The notes beneath the pieces were generated by a model. The model worked only from the letters and a program-made list of their open reading frames with translations, was not told the DNA's origin and made no database searches. DNA of 38,945 bases from positions 1 through 38,945 of the forward strand of contig JAATFG010000061.1 in assembly GCA_015655355.1 (NCBI GenBank), written 5' to 3'. The translations under genes and the position numbers were made by a program. This document shows, one piece after another, positions 15,327 to 24,417 of the stretch. Origin of the DNA: Lysobacterales bacterium (GTDB taxonomy: Bacteria > Pseudomonadota > Gammaproteobacteria > Xanthomonadales > Xanthomonadaceae). Position 1 is the first letter of the stretch. Every line of letters begins with the position of its first letter.

Positions 15327-16343
15327 ATGATCTTCCAGAACGTCTCCATCGCAGGCCTCGCACACGTGGATGCGCCGCACGAACTGACCACCGCGGAAAT
15401 CAACCGGCGCCTGAAACCGACGTTCGACCGCCTCGGCATCCGCGCCGACGTGCTCGGCAACGTTGCCGGCGTGCACGCGCGCCGCCTGTGGGACGATGGC
15501 GTGCAAGCCTCCGACGCGGCCACCGAAGCGGCGCAGAAGGCGCTGCTCGATGCCGGCATCACCGCCGACAAGGTCGGCCTGCTGGTCAACACCTCGGTCA
15601 GCCGCGACTATCTCGAACCGTCCACCGCGTCGATCGTCTGCGGCAACATCGGCGTGAGCGAAAACTGCATCACCTTCGACATCGCCAACGCCTGCCTCGC
15701 TTTCATCAACGGCATGGACGTGGCCGCGCGCATGCTCGAACGTGGCGAAGTCGATTACGCCCTCGTCGTCGATGGCGAAACCGCGAACATGGTCTACGAG
15801 AAGACCGTCGAACGCCTCAACGCCGGCAACGCCACCGAACAGCAGTTCCGCGACGAACTGGCCGCGCTCACCCTCGGCAGCGGCGCGGTGGCGATGGTGA
15901 TGACGCGCAAGGAACTTGCCCCGGACGCGCCGCAGTACATCGGCGGCGTGACCCGCTCGGCGACGCAGTGGAACAAGCTGTGCCGCGGCAACATGGACCG
16001 CATGGTCACCGACACCAAGAGCCTGCTGATCGAAGGCATCAAGCTGGCGAGCAAGACCTTCGTCGCCGCGAAGGAAGGCCTCGGCTGGGCGGTGGACGAA
16101 CTCGACCAGTTCATCATCCACCAGGTCTCGCAGCCGCATACCCAGGCCTTCATCAAGACCTTCGGCATCGACCCGAACAAGGTCACCACCATCTTCGGCG
16201 AACACGGCAACATCGGCCCGGCCAGCGTGCCGATCGTGCTGAGCAAGCTCAAGGAACTGGGCCGGCTGAAGAAGGGCGATCGCATCGCGCTGATGGGCAT
16301 CGGCTCGGGCCTGAACTGCACGATGGCCGAAGTGGTCTGGTAA
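15327..16343 (+). CDS. oleA: OleA, acyl-CoA head-to-head condensing thiolase (olefin synthesis)
   Basis: 338 residues of the FabH/thiolase superfamily. The catalytic triad is Cys123 (DIANACLAF), His265 (IIHQVSQPH) and Asn295 (EHGNIGPAS); their spacing equals that of the studied Xanthomonas OleA. Glu near residue 97 region (SRDYLEPST) fits the second-substrate deprotonation region. OleA joins two long-chain acyl-CoAs by non-decarboxylative Claisen condensation into a 2-alkyl-3-ketoacid. The start at 15327 is where homology begins. It is first of oleA-B-(ykgJ)-C-D, with a terminator-like hairpin immediately after it. Confidence 0.95.
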   Translation: MIFQNVSIAGLAHVDAPHELTTAEINRRLKPTFDRLGIRADVLGNVAGVHARRLWDDGVQASDAATEAAQKALLDAGITADKVGLLVNTSVSRDYLEPSTASIVCGNIGVSENCITFDIANACLAFINGMDVAARMLERGEVDYALVVDGETANMVYEKTVERLNAGNATEQQFRDELAALTLGSGAVAMVMTRKELAPDAPQYIGGVTRSATQWNKLCRGNMDRMVTDTKSLLIEGIKLASKTFVAAKEGLGWAVDELDQFIIHQVSQPHTQAFIKTFGIDPNKVTTIFGEHGNIGPASVPIVLSKLKELGRLKKGDRIALMGIGSGLNCTMAEVVW

Positions 16344-16361
16344 GCCTTTCCTGGTTTGATT

Positions 16362-16390
16362 GAAAAAGGCCGGTTTTCCCGGCCTTTTTC
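16362..16390. terminator. Perfect terminator-like hairpin between oleA and oleB
   Basis: Stem GAAAAAGGCCGG/CCGGCCTTTTTC (12 bp) with a 5-nt loop and a T5 run in the right arm. It begins 18 bp after the oleA stop and ends one base before the oleB GTG. It would end transcription after oleA or, in read-through RNA, bury the oleB upstream sequence in a stem. Confidence 0.85.
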
Positions 16391-17293
16391 GTGAGCAACG
16401 AAATGACGAATCTTCCCGGTTATCCGTTCACGCCCAAGCGCTTCGATGTGCGCCCCGGCATTTCGATGAGCTATCTCGACGAGGGCCCGCGCGATGGCGA
16501 AGTCGTGGTGATGGTCCACGGCAATCCGTCGTGGAGCTATTACTGGCGCAATCTCGTCAGCGGCCTCTCGAACAAGTACCGCTGCATCGTGCCCGACCAC
16601 GTCGGCATGGGCTTCTCCGACAAGCCGGGCGACGACAGGTACGAGTACACGCTGCAATCGCGCGTCGATGACCTGGCCAGATTGCTCGATCATCTCGGCA
16701 TCACCGGTGACGTCACCCTCGCCGTGCACGACTGGGGCGGCATGATCGGCTTCGGCTGGGCGCTGTCGCACTTCGCGCAAGTGAAGCGGCTGGTCATCAC
16801 CAATACCGCCGCGTTCCCGCTGCCGAAGGAAAAGCCGATGCCGTGGCAGCTCTCGCTCGGCCGCGACTGGAAATTCGGCGAGTTCATCATCCGCGGCTTC
16901 AACGCGTTCTCGTCCGGCGCGTCGTTCATCGGCGTGGAAAAACCGATGCCGCACGACGTGCGCCGCGCCTACGTGTCGCCTTACGACAATTGGTGCAACC
17001 GCATCTCCACCGTGCGCTTCATGCAGGACATTCCGCTTTCGCCGCAAGACAAGGCGTGGCCGCTGCTCGAAGCCGCGGGAAGGAAACTGCCGGAATACGC
17101 GCCGCTTCCGGCCTTCATCGGCTGGGGCCTGAAGGATTTCGTGTTCGATCGCCACTTCCTCGCCGGCTTCCGCAAGGCGCTGCCGAATGCGGAAGTGATG
17201 GCTTTCGACGACGCCGGCCATTACGTGCTGGAAGACAGGGCGGAAATCCTCGTGCCGGCGATCCGCAAGTTCCTCGACGCCAATCCGGCGTGA
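16391..17293 (+). CDS. oleB: OleB, beta-lactone decarboxylase (alpha/beta hydrolase)
   Basis: 300 residues related to haloalkane dehalogenases. The oxyanion region is MVHGNPSWSYYW, the nucleophile Asp114 is in AVHDWGGMIG, and the catalytic His277 is in DDAGHYVLED. It splits the cis-beta-lactone made by OleC into CO2 and a cis-olefin. Counting from the GTG at 16391 places Asp and His at 114 and 277, the numbers I recall for the Xanthomonas enzyme; ATG at 16403 is the alternative. Neither start has a clear ribosome site because the preceding bases are the terminator hairpin. Confidence 0.93.
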   Translation: MSNEMTNLPGYPFTPKRFDVRPGISMSYLDEGPRDGEVVVMVHGNPSWSYYWRNLVSGLSNKYRCIVPDHVGMGFSDKPGDDRYEYTLQSRVDDLARLLDHLGITGDVTLAVHDWGGMIGFGWALSHFAQVKRLVITNTAAFPLPKEKPMPWQLSLGRDWKFGEFIIRGFNAFSSGASFIGVEKPMPHDVRRAYVSPYDNWCNRISTVRFMQDIPLSPQDKAWPLLEAAGRKLPEYAPLPAFIGWGLKDFVFDRHFLAGFRKALPNAEVMAFDDAGHYVLEDRAEILVPAIRKFLDANPA

Positions 17294-17298
17294 TTCTC

Positions 17299-17381
17299 GT
17301 CATTCCGGCGCACGCCGGAATCCAGCGACTTTCTGCGCGAGAATCAAAGGCACTGGGTACCGGCTTTCGCCGGTACGACGG
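17299..17381. repeat. REP doublet, copy 2
   Basis: GTCATTCCGGCGCACGCCGG at the left and GTACCGGCTTTCGCCGGTAC near the right, facing each other in the 91-bp gap between the convergent oleB and ykgJ genes. The right unit differs from the others by ATT-to-GTA changes that keep the pairing (compensatory), pointing to selection or gene conversion on the hairpin. Confidence 0.88.
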
Positions 17382-17384
17382 ACA

Positions 17385-17765
17385 TCAAATCTCCGGCAGC
17401 GGATTCTTGTCCGCATCGTTGACGCCGGTCCAGTCATCCGGCGTCAGCGCGCGCAAACCGTGGGCGATGCGCGACTTGTCGCATTGCGTGCTCGCTGCGC
17501 CGAACTCGTAGCTCGCCGGCACCAGCGCGCACACCGAGGGCCGCCGGTCGTGGATCGTGCAGCGCGAGTATTCGCCGATCACCGCGTCCAGCGCGATGCA
17601 GCGTGGATGGTGCTGGTTGGTGCCGCGCATCGCCCGCTCGTGCGTGCGCAGGGTTTCGGTCAGCTCGACCGGCACGCGCCCGCCTTGTTCCGGAGCGGCC
17701 TCGCTCCAGTGGAAACTCACGCGGAAATAGGCGCAACAGGCGCCGCAGGTCAGGCAGGGATGCAT
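17385..17765 (-). CDS. YkgJ-type cysteine-cluster protein
   Basis: About 126 residues from the chosen Met (HPCLTCGACC right after it). The N-terminal CxxCxxCC cluster, then AYFRVSFHWSE and later Cys in HPRCIALD, SRCTIHDRRPSVC and TQCDKS fit the YkgJ/CxxCxxCC family, thought to bind zinc or an iron-sulfur cluster; function unknown. Met at 17780 or a TTG at 17837 are other starts, none with a good ribosome site. It lies antisense between oleB and oleC, convergent to oleB and divergent from oleC, interrupting the olefin operon. Confidence 0.85.
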   Translation of the reverse strand: MHPCLTCGACCAYFRVSFHWSEAAPEQGGRVPVELTETLRTHERAMRGTNQHHPRCIALDAVIGEYSRCTIHDRRPSVCALVPASYEFGAASTQCDKSRIAHGLRALTPDDWTGVNDADKNPLPEI

Positions 17766-17863
17766 GGGGAGCCGGGCCATGCGCGGCAGGTCGAGTGGAC
17801 GGGTGCGCAATTCTGCCGCTTCCGTCGGCAGACGCAAGCGCCGCGACAGGCGACAATGGGCGC

Positions 17864-19549
17864 ATGCAGAATCCCTCCGACGCCGGCCCGTGCAACATCG
17901 CCGCCGCGCTGCCGAAACTGGCCGCGGAAAATCCGCAACGCATCGCCATCCGTTGCCCGGACGGATCCGGCAACTACACGATCGAACTCAGTTATGCGCA
18001 ACTCGACGCGCGCAGCGATGCCATCGCCGCCGGCCTGGCCACGCTCGGCATCGTCCGCGGCACGCGCACGGTGGTGATGGTGCGGCCGTCGCCGGAATTC
18101 TTCCTGCTGATGTTCGCGCTGTTCAAGGCCGGCGCGGTGCCGGTGCTGGTCGATCCGGGCATCGACAGGCGCGCGCTCAAGCAATGCCTCGATGAGGCGC
18201 AGCCGGATGCCTTCGTCGGCATCCCGCTGGCGCAATTCGCGCGCATCGTGCTGGGCTGGGCGAAATCGGCGACGAAGATCGTCAGCGTCGGTTCGCGTTT
18301 CCTGTGGGGCGGGAAAACGCTCGCGCAAGTCGAAGCGCTCGGTGCCAATTCCGGCGCGCAACTGGCGAACACGCAAGGCGACGACGTCGCCGCGATCCTG
18401 TTCACCAGCGGCAGCACCGGCGTGCCGAAGGGCGTGGTGTACCGGCATCGCCATTTCGTCGCACAGATCGACTTGCTGCGCGACGCCTTCGGCATCGATG
18501 CCGGTGGCGTGGACTTGCCGACGTTCCCGCCGTTCGCGCTGTTCGATCCGGCGCTGGGCCTGACTTCCGTCATTCCCGACATGGACCCGACGCGCCCGGC
18601 GAACGCCGATCCGCGCAAGCTGCATGCGGCGATGCGCGCGTTCGGCGTCACCCAGGTTTTCGGTTCGCCGGCGCTGATGCGGGTGCTGGTCGATCACGGC
18701 GAAGAACTTCCGCAAACCGTGCAACGCGCGACCTCCGCCGGCGCGCCGGTGCCGCCGGAAACCGTGGCCAGGCTGCGCGAACTGCTGCCGGCGCACGCGC
18801 AATTCTGGACGCCCTACGGCGCCACCGAATGCCTGCCGGTCGCGGTGATCGAGGGCCGCGAACTGCAGGCCACGCGCGAAGCGACGGAGCAGGGCGCCGG
18901 CACTTGCGTCGGCCGCGCGGTCGCGCCGAACGAAGTGCGCATCATCGGGATCACCGACGAGGCGATTGCCGATTGGCGCGATGTCCAAGTGCTTGGCGCG
19001 AATATCGTTGGCGAAATCACCGTCGCCGGCCCGACCGTGACCGACAGCTATTTCAACCGTGAATCCGCAACGCGAGCGGCGAAGGTTTCCGAAACGCTGG
19101 CCGATGGTTCGACGCGCATCGTGCACCGCATGGGCGACGTCGGTTATTTCGACGCGCAGGGCCGGCTGTGGTTCTGCGGGCGCAAGACCCAGCGCGTTTG
19201 CGCGGAAGCCAGCCGCGGCGACGTGTACACCGAACAGGTCGAGCCGGTGTTCAACGCGCATCCGCAGGTGCGGCGCACGGCGCTGGTCGGTGTCGGCGAG
19301 AAGGGCGCGCAGCAAGCGTGGTTGTGCGTCGAATTGAAGCCGGGGGTTGCACCGCGCGAATGGCCGCGCATCGCAAGCGAGCTGCGCGTGCTGGCGAAAA
19401 AATCGCCATATTCCGCGCGCGTGGCCGGCTTCCTGCCGCACGAGTCCTTTCCCGTCGACATCCGCCACAACGCCAAGATCGGCCGCGAGAAACTCGCGCG
19501 CTGGGCCGCGCAACAACTGGAGCGCAAATCAACCGGGGGCAGGCGATGA
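17864..19549 (+). CDS. oleC: OleC, beta-lactone synthetase (ANL superfamily)
   Basis: 561 residues. The P-loop-like motif is [13 protein letters not shown] (residues about 178-190), with [13 protein letters not shown] later and the hinge Asp in [19 protein letters not shown]. OleC adenylates the 2-alkyl-3-hydroxyacid and closes it to a beta-lactone rather than making a CoA ester. A possible -10 (GACAAT, 17852-17857) sits only 6 nt before the ATG, so transcription from its own promoter would start about at the start codon. It overlaps oleD by 4 nt (ATGA). Confidence 0.94.
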   Translation: MQNPSDAGPCNIAAALPKLAAENPQRIAIRCPDGSGNYTIELSYAQLDARSDAIAAGLATLGIVRGTRTVVMVRPSPEFFLLMFALFKAGAVPVLVDPGIDRRALKQCLDEAQPDAFVGIPLAQFARIVLGWAKSATKIVSVGSRFLWGGKTLAQVEALGANSGAQLANTQGDDVAAILFTSGSTGVPKGVVYRHRHFVAQIDLLRDAFGIDAGGVDLPTFPPFALFDPALGLTSVIPDMDPTRPANADPRKLHAAMRAFGVTQVFGSPALMRVLVDHGEELPQTVQRATSAGAPVPPETVARLRELLPAHAQFWTPYGATECLPVAVIEGRELQATREATEQGAGTCVGRAVAPNEVRIIGITDEAIADWRDVQVLGANIVGEITVAGPTVTDSYFNRESATRAAKVSETLADGSTRIVHRMGDVGYFDAQGRLWFCGRKTQRVCAEASRGDVYTEQVEPVFNAHPQVRRTALVGVGEKGAQQAWLCVELKPGVAPREWPRIASELRVLAKKSPYSARVAGFLPHESFPVDIRHNAKIGREKLARWAAQQLERKSTGGRR

Positions 19550-20538
19550 GGATTCTGGTCACCGGCGGCGGCGGTTTCCTCGGCCATGCGCTGTGCAAGG
19601 GCCTGGTCGAGCGCGGGCATGAAGTGTCCAGCTTCAACCGCGGGTTCTATGCCGATCTGGAACCGTTGGGCGTCAGGCAGGTTCGCGGCGATCTGGCCGA
19701 CCGCGAGGCGATGCTCGCCGCGGCGAAAGGCGTCGATGCGATCTTCCACAACGCCGCGAAAGCCGGTGCATGGGGCAGCTACGACAGTTACTACGAGCCG
19801 AACGTGGTCGGCACGCAGAACGTGCTCGATGCGTGCAAGGCGCACGGCATCGGCAAGCTCGTCTACACCTCGACGCCGAGCGTCACCCATCGCGCCAATC
19901 ATCCGGTCGAAGGCCTCGGTGCGGATGAGGTGGCGTATGGCGAGAATTTCCGGGCGCCGTACCCGGCGACGAAAACGATTGCGGAAAGGGCCGTGCTCGC
20001 CGCGAATTCGCCGGACCTCGCCGTGGTCGCGCTGCGCCCGCGCCTGATCTGGGGCGTCGGTGATTCGCAGATCCTGCCGCGCCTGGTCGAACGCGCGAAG
20101 GCCGGGCGCCTGCGCATCGTCGGCGACGGCTTGAACAAGGTCGACACCACCTACATCGACAATGCCGCGCGGGCGCATTTCGACGCGTTCGCGCATCTTG
20201 GCGTCGGCGCCGCCTGCGCGGGCAAGGCCTACTTCATTTCCAACGGCGAGCCGATGCCGATGGGCGAGCTGCTGAACGTGCTGCTGGAAGCGGCGAACGC
20301 GCCGCGGGTGGAGAAGTTCATCACCTTCCGCGCGGCCTACAACGTCGGCGCGATGTGCGAGGCGGCGTGGAAGCTGCTGCCGTTGAAGGGCGAGCCGCCG
20401 ATGACGCGTTTCCTCGCCGAGCAGCTCTCGACGCCGCACTGGTACTCGATGGAGCCGGCGCGGCGCGATTTCGGCTACGTGCCGAAGGTGTCGATGGCCG
20501 AAGGCCTGCGCCGCCTGCGCGAATCGCTGCAAGGCTAG
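19546..20538 (+). CDS. oleD: OleD, NAD(P)H-dependent 2-alkyl-3-ketoacid reductase
   Basis: 330 residues of the extended SDR superfamily. The nucleotide-binding motif TGGGGFLG is at residues about 6-13; STPSV supplies the catalytic Ser/Thr and YPATK the Tyr-Lys pair. It reduces the OleA product to the 2-alkyl-3-hydroxyacid used by OleC; in Xanthomonas OleB, C and D are known to form large assemblies. Translationally coupled to oleC. ubiJ begins 24 bp after its stop. Confidence 0.94.
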   Translation: MRILVTGGGGFLGHALCKGLVERGHEVSSFNRGFYADLEPLGVRQVRGDLADREAMLAAAKGVDAIFHNAAKAGAWGSYDSYYEPNVVGTQNVLDACKAHGIGKLVYTSTPSVTHRANHPVEGLGADEVAYGENFRAPYPATKTIAERAVLAANSPDLAVVALRPRLIWGVGDSQILPRLVERAKAGRLRIVGDGLNKVDTTYIDNAARAHFDAFAHLGVGAACAGKAYFISNGEPMPMGELLNVLLEAANAPRVEKFITFRAAYNVGAMCEAAWKLLPLKGEPPMTRFLAEQLSTPHWYSMEPARRDFGYVPKVSMAEGLRRLRESLQG

Positions 20539-20548
20539 GCCACTCCGG

Positions 20549-20554
20549 TAGAAT
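20549..20554 (+). promoter_or_regulatory. Possible -10 box directly before ubiJ
   Basis: TAGAAT followed by C, only 8 nt before the ubiJ ATG, in the 24-bp oleD-ubiJ gap. If used, the transcript would be leaderless or nearly so. It repeats the TAGAATC seen before oleA. Confidence 0.35.
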
Positions 20555-20562
20555 CTGGACGC

Positions 20563-21195
20563 ATGTCGATCCTCGATTCCCTCAAACCCGTCGCCGGCCG
20601 CGCGCTGGAAATCGCGTTGAACCGCGCGCTGGCGCTCGATGCCGACACCCGCGCCGCGCTCAAGCCGCTGGACGGCCGGCGCATCGCCATCGCACTGGAT
20701 GCTCCGGCGCTGGCGCTGGAAATCCGCGTCGATGGCGATGCGTTGCGGGTCGGCCCGGTGCAGGGCGAGGACGCGGATTTGTCGGTGCGCAGCACGCTTG
20801 GCGGTTTCCTGTCGCAATTGCCGTTCTTCAGGAAGGACGATGCCGCGCCGGTCGGAAAATTGCACGTCAGCGGCGATGCCGAGCTGGCGCAGCGTTTGCA
20901 GAAGCTCGCCGCGCGCTTCGATCCGGATTGGCAACTGCCGTTCGTTGCCGTGTTCGGTGAAGTGCTCGGCGTGCAGGTTGCAAATGCACTGAAGGCGGGC
21001 CTGGCGCAAGCCGCTTCGCTCGGCAGGGGATTCGCGGACAACGCCGCCGGTTACGTGGTCGAGGAATCGCGCGACGTGGTCGGCCGCGACGAGCTCAACG
21101 CTTTCCACGACGACATCGATGCGCTGCGCGACGACGTCGAACGCGCCGCGGCGCGGGTTGCGCGTGTCGTGGCGGCGCGGGGTGGCAACGCATGA
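20563..21195 (+). CDS. ubiJ: Ubiquinone biosynthesis accessory factor UbiJ
   Basis: 210 residues: an N-terminal SCP2-like lipid-binding domain ([40 protein letters not shown]) and a C-terminal helical/coiled segment ([20 protein letters not shown]). UbiJ binds ubiquinone intermediates in the soluble Ubi complex. It overlaps ubiB by 4 nt (ATGA). ubiE, the usual E. coli neighbour, is absent; oleD precedes it instead. Confidence 0.92.
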   Translation: MSILDSLKPVAGRALEIALNRALALDADTRAALKPLDGRRIAIALDAPALALEIRVDGDALRVGPVQGEDADLSVRSTLGGFLSQLPFFRKDDAAPVGKLHVSGDAELAQRLQKLAARFDPDWQLPFVAVFGEVLGVQVANALKAGLAQAASLGRGFADNAAGYVVEESRDVVGRDELNAFHDDIDALRDDVERAAARVARVVAARGGNA

Positions 21196-22877
21196 TCGGC
21201 GGTGGCATCAACGGCGTCCGTGCCACGCTGCGCGCCAGCCGCATCGGCCGCGTGCTGATCCGCTACCGGCTGGAAGTGCTGCTCGATGGCACGCCGGCCG
21301 AGCGTTGGCTCAACCTGCTGCGTCCGTTCGTGCCGCGCGTGCCGCAAGCCATTGCCGAGAAATCGCGCGGCGCGCGCTTGCGCTTGGCGTTGCAGGAACT
21401 CGGGCCGATCTTCGTCAAGTTCGGGCAGATTCTGTCCACGCGTCGCGACCTGATTCCGCACGACGTGGCCGAAGAACTCACGCTGCTGCAGGACAAGGTC
21501 AAGCCGTTCGACGGCGAAACCGCGCGGCGCATCGTCGAAGACGCGCTGGGCATGAAGATCGACGATGCGTATGCGTCGTTCAACGTTGAGCCGCTGGCCT
21601 CGGCCTCGATCGCCCAGGTGCACGAGGCGACGCTGCACGATGGCCGCGAGGTCGTGGTGAAGGTGCTGCGCCCGACCATCGCCGCGCAAATCGCCGCCGA
21701 CATCGCCCTGCTGAAATCGCTGGCCGCGCTGGTCGATGCCGCGCATCCGAACGCGGACAAGATCCGCCCGAAGGAAGTCGTCGCCGAAATCGAGACCACG
21801 CTCGCCGCCGAACTGGATCTGCAGCGCGAAGGCGCCAATGCCAGCCTGATGCGCCGCAACTGGCTGGATTCGGCCGATTTCTACGTGCCGGAGATCGTGT
21901 GGTCGCACAGCGGCGAGCGCGTGCTGACGATGGAGCGCGTGCACGGCATCCCCTCCGACGACATCGCCAAGCTCGACGCGCTCGGCATCGACCGCAGGGC
22001 GCTGGCGGCCAAGGGCGTGCGCGTGTTTTACACGCAGGTGTTCCGCGACAACTTCTTCCACGCCGACGCGCATGCCGGCAACATCTGGGTCGACGTCGAT
22101 CCGGCGCGGCGCGACAACCCGCGCTTCATCGGCCTCGACTACGGCATCGTCGGCCAGCTTTCGGCGCAGGACCAGTACTACCTCGCCGAGAACTTCATGG
22201 CGATCTTCAACAAGGATTACCGCCGCATCGCCGAGCTGCACGTCGAAGCCGGCTGGATTCCCGTCGGCGTGCGCATAGACGAACTCGAAGCGGCGGTGCG
22301 CTCGGTGTGCGAGCCGTATTTCACCCGCCCGCTGAGCGAGATTTCGCTGGCCGAGGTGCTGGTCAAGCTGTTCCGCACCGCGCAGAAATACCAGCTCACC
22401 TTGCAGCCGCAGCTGATCCTGCTGCAGAAGACCCTGCTCAACATCGAAGGCGTCGGCCGCCAGCTCGACCCGCAGCTCGACATCTGGGCGGTGGCGAAAC
22501 CGGTGCTGGAGAAAATCCTGATCAAGCGCTACAGCCCGTTCAACGTGCTGCGCGAACTGCGCAAGCGCATGCCCGAGATCATGACCCACACGCCGGACAT
22601 GCCGCGCCTCGTGCATGCGTGGCTGAAGCAGCATACCGAAGGCACGCACGAGATGTCGATCCGTTCGCGCGATCTCGCCGACCTCGCCCACAGCCTGCGC
22701 GCGTTGCAGCGGCGCACGGTGTACGCGATCCTCGGCGCGGCGTTGTTCATCGTCAGTGCGGTGACCTATTGCCTTGACGCGAACGCGCCGAAATTCCTGC
22801 TGGTGCCGGTGCCGGCGTGGATCGCCGCGCTCGGCGGGTTGTGGGCCATCATCGCGGCATGGCCGCGATCAAAATAA
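21192..22877 (+). CDS. ubiB: UbiB, atypical kinase/ATPase of ubiquinone synthesis
   Basis: 561 residues. The ADCK-type KxGQ motif is in [17 protein letters not shown] (residues about 71-90), followed by the Ala-rich loop [21 protein letters not shown] and the catalytic/metal region [12 protein letters not shown]. Two C-terminal membrane helices ([19 protein letters not shown] and [17 protein letters not shown]) anchor it in the inner membrane. It is needed for coenzyme Q accumulation, probably by ATP-driven lipid extraction. Coupled to ubiJ. Confidence 0.96.
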   Translation: MIGGGINGVRATLRASRIGRVLIRYRLEVLLDGTPAERWLNLLRPFVPRVPQAIAEKSRGARLRLALQELGPIFVKFGQILSTRRDLIPHDVAEELTLLQDKVKPFDGETARRIVEDALGMKIDDAYASFNVEPLASASIAQVHEATLHDGREVVVKVLRPTIAAQIAADIALLKSLAALVDAAHPNADKIRPKEVVAEIETTLAAELDLQREGANASLMRRNWLDSADFYVPEIVWSHSGERVLTMERVHGIPSDDIAKLDALGIDRRALAAKGVRVFYTQVFRDNFFHADAHAGNIWVDVDPARRDNPRFIGLDYGIVGQLSAQDQYYLAENFMAIFNKDYRRIAELHVEAGWIPVGVRIDELEAAVRSVCEPYFTRPLSEISLAEVLVKLFRTAQKYQLTLQPQLILLQKTLLNIEGVGRQLDPQLDIWAVAKPVLEKILIKRYSPFNVLRELRKRMPEIMTHTPDMPRLVHAWLKQHTEGTHEMSIRSRDLADLAHSLRALQRRTVYAILGAALFIVSAVTYCLDANAPKFLLVPVPAWIAALGGLWAIIAAWPRSK

Positions 22878-22925
22878 GCAAGGTACGACGCGGCGTGGCC
22901 GCTCGAAATGACGTGGATGCAAACG

Positions 22926-23711
22926 ATGAAGAAGAATCTCGCGCTGTTGTCGATGATCGCCGCCTGCATCGCGCTGTCCTCGTGCGCGACGGTGCAGAAG
23001 AATCCGCTGGCGACCTGGGTGCCGTCGAAGAATCACGACATCCGCAAGCCGGTGCTGATCGTCGTCCACTTCACCGAGGAGGACAGCGCGCAGCAGGCGC
23101 TGGACACGTTGCGCAGCCAGAACAGCGGCGGCAAGGTCAGCGCGCATTACCTGATCGGCAAGGACGGCACGCGTTACCAGTTGGTCGATGACCGCAAGCG
23201 CGCATGGCAGGCCGGCGCCGGGCGCTGGGGCACGATGACCGACCTGAATTCCACTTCGCTCGGCATCGAGATCGACAACAACGGCCACGAGCCGTATCCC
23301 GACGCGCAGATCGACAGCCTGCTGGTGCTGCTCGACGACCTGTGCAGGCGCTGGAACATCCCGCGCACGCAGGTCATCGGCCACGCCGACTTGGCGCCGG
23401 GGCGCAAGCCCGATCCGGGCAAGTTCTTCCCGTGGAAGCGCCTGCACGATGCCGGCTTCGGCATCTGGCCGGCTGACGACGCGCCGCCTGCGCCGCAAGG
23501 TTTCGACGTATGGCGCGCAATGGCGCAAGTCGGCTATTCGCTGAAAGATCGTGCCGGCGCGGTGCGTGCGTTCCACCAGCACTTTCGCGGCGACGATGGC
23601 GACGTGCTCGATGCGGAGGACGCGCGCATCCTGTATTCGCTGACGCAACCGGAAGGCATCGGCACCGAGGCACAGCCGCAAGCCGCGGATACGCAAGCGC
23701 CGACGCAATGA
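22926..23711 (+). CDS. AmiD-like N-acetylmuramoyl-L-alanine amidase lipoprotein
   Basis: 261 residues from the chosen Met, which gives the basic start MKKNLALL and lipobox LSSC (Cys near residue 20). An Amidase_2 domain follows, with zinc ligands in LIVVHFTEED and GHADLAPGRKPDPG and the IEIDNNG strand. The C-terminal part (GYSLKDRAGAVRAFHQHFR) matches the peptidoglycan-binding domain of AmiD. It cleaves the MurNAc-L-Ala bond, probably at the outer membrane. ATGs at 22908 and 22917 are alternatives. It has no clear link with ubiB, 48 bp upstream. Confidence 0.9.
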   Translation: MKKNLALLSMIAACIALSSCATVQKNPLATWVPSKNHDIRKPVLIVVHFTEEDSAQQALDTLRSQNSGGKVSAHYLIGKDGTRYQLVDDRKRAWQAGAGRWGTMTDLNSTSLGIEIDNNGHEPYPDAQIDSLLVLLDDLCRRWNIPRTQVIGHADLAPGRKPDPGKFFPWKRLHDAGFGIWPADDAPPAPQGFDVWRAMAQVGYSLKDRAGAVRAFHQHFRGDDGDVLDAEDARILYSLTQPEGIGTEAQPQAADTQAPTQ

Positions 23712-23720
23712 TGTGCAAGA

Positions 23721-23745
23721 AAAAGCCCGCGAAACGCGGGCTTTT
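23721..23745. terminator. Intrinsic terminator after the amidase gene
   Basis: Perfect 11-bp stem AAAAGCCCGCG/CGCGGGCTTTT with an AAA loop, 9 bp after the amidase stop and 26 bp from the stop of the convergent thioredoxin gene. Tracts on both sides allow use in both directions. Confidence 0.88.
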
Positions 23746-23770
23746 CCGTAGCTAACGATGACGCTTGCGA

Positions 23771-24286
23771 TCAGCCGCCTTGCTTCGCTTCGGCGACGCG
23801 CTGCTGGAAGAAGTCGTACACGCCGTCGTCGCTCATCTTGCGTGCGTCGGCCAGTTCGCCGGCCTTGGTCGCGTACAGCACCTTGCCCTTCGGCGAGACG
23901 ATCACCGCGGCGGGGATGCCCTTGGCGATAGGCTTGCCGTAGCTGTCGCTGATGTCGAGGTTCTTGTCCCAGTCGCCGACGTCGATCTTCACCACCTGGA
24001 AATGCTGGTTGATCAGCGGCGCGTTCTTCTCGCTGTGCAGCGAGGCATCGAGCGCGCGGCAATCCGGGCACCAGTTCGCGCCGAAGACCAGCAGGGTCGG
24101 CTTGCCGGTCTTCTTCGCCTCGGCCAGCGCGGCCTTGATGTCGGCGTGCGCATCGGCGTTGACGTCGTACGGGTGCGGCACGTCGGCCGGCACTTCGTGG
24201 TGGGTCTTGGGATGGTCCTGGGCAAATGCCGGCGCGGCGGCGAGCAGCAGGGCGGCGAGAGCGAGGACGACGGGGGCGCGTTTCAT
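23771..24286 (-). CDS. Periplasmic thioredoxin-family protein
   Basis: 171 residues: signal peptide (VVLALAALLLAAAPAFA, cleavage near residue 22), then a thioredoxin fold with the redox motif GANWCPDCRAL (WCPDC) and the cis-Pro strand KGIPAAVIVSPKGKVLY. WCPDC resembles the C-terminal domain of DsbD and Thioredoxin_7-type proteins. It probably exchanges disulfides in the periplasm; the partner is not indicated by neighbours. Between signal and fold lies a His-rich linker (HPKTHHEVPADVPHPYD), which might bind metal. Confidence 0.9.
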   Translation of the reverse strand: MKRAPVVLALAALLLAAAPAFAQDHPKTHHEVPADVPHPYDVNADAHADIKAALAEAKKTGKPTLLVFGANWCPDCRALDASLHSEKNAPLINQHFQVVKIDVGDWDKNLDISDSYGKPIAKGIPAAVIVSPKGKVLYATKAGELADARKMSDDGVYDFFQQRVAEAKQGG

Positions 24287-24417
24287 GGCGGTACTCGGTG
24301 GCGAGGAAAGGGGGCAGGCTGCAATCTTGGCGCAATGGCCGGCAGAATCAAGCGGACACTGTTTTCCAGCAGGACCCGCTAGAGTACGCGCCCGATCCGG
24401 TCCCGCAGGTGCGGCAA

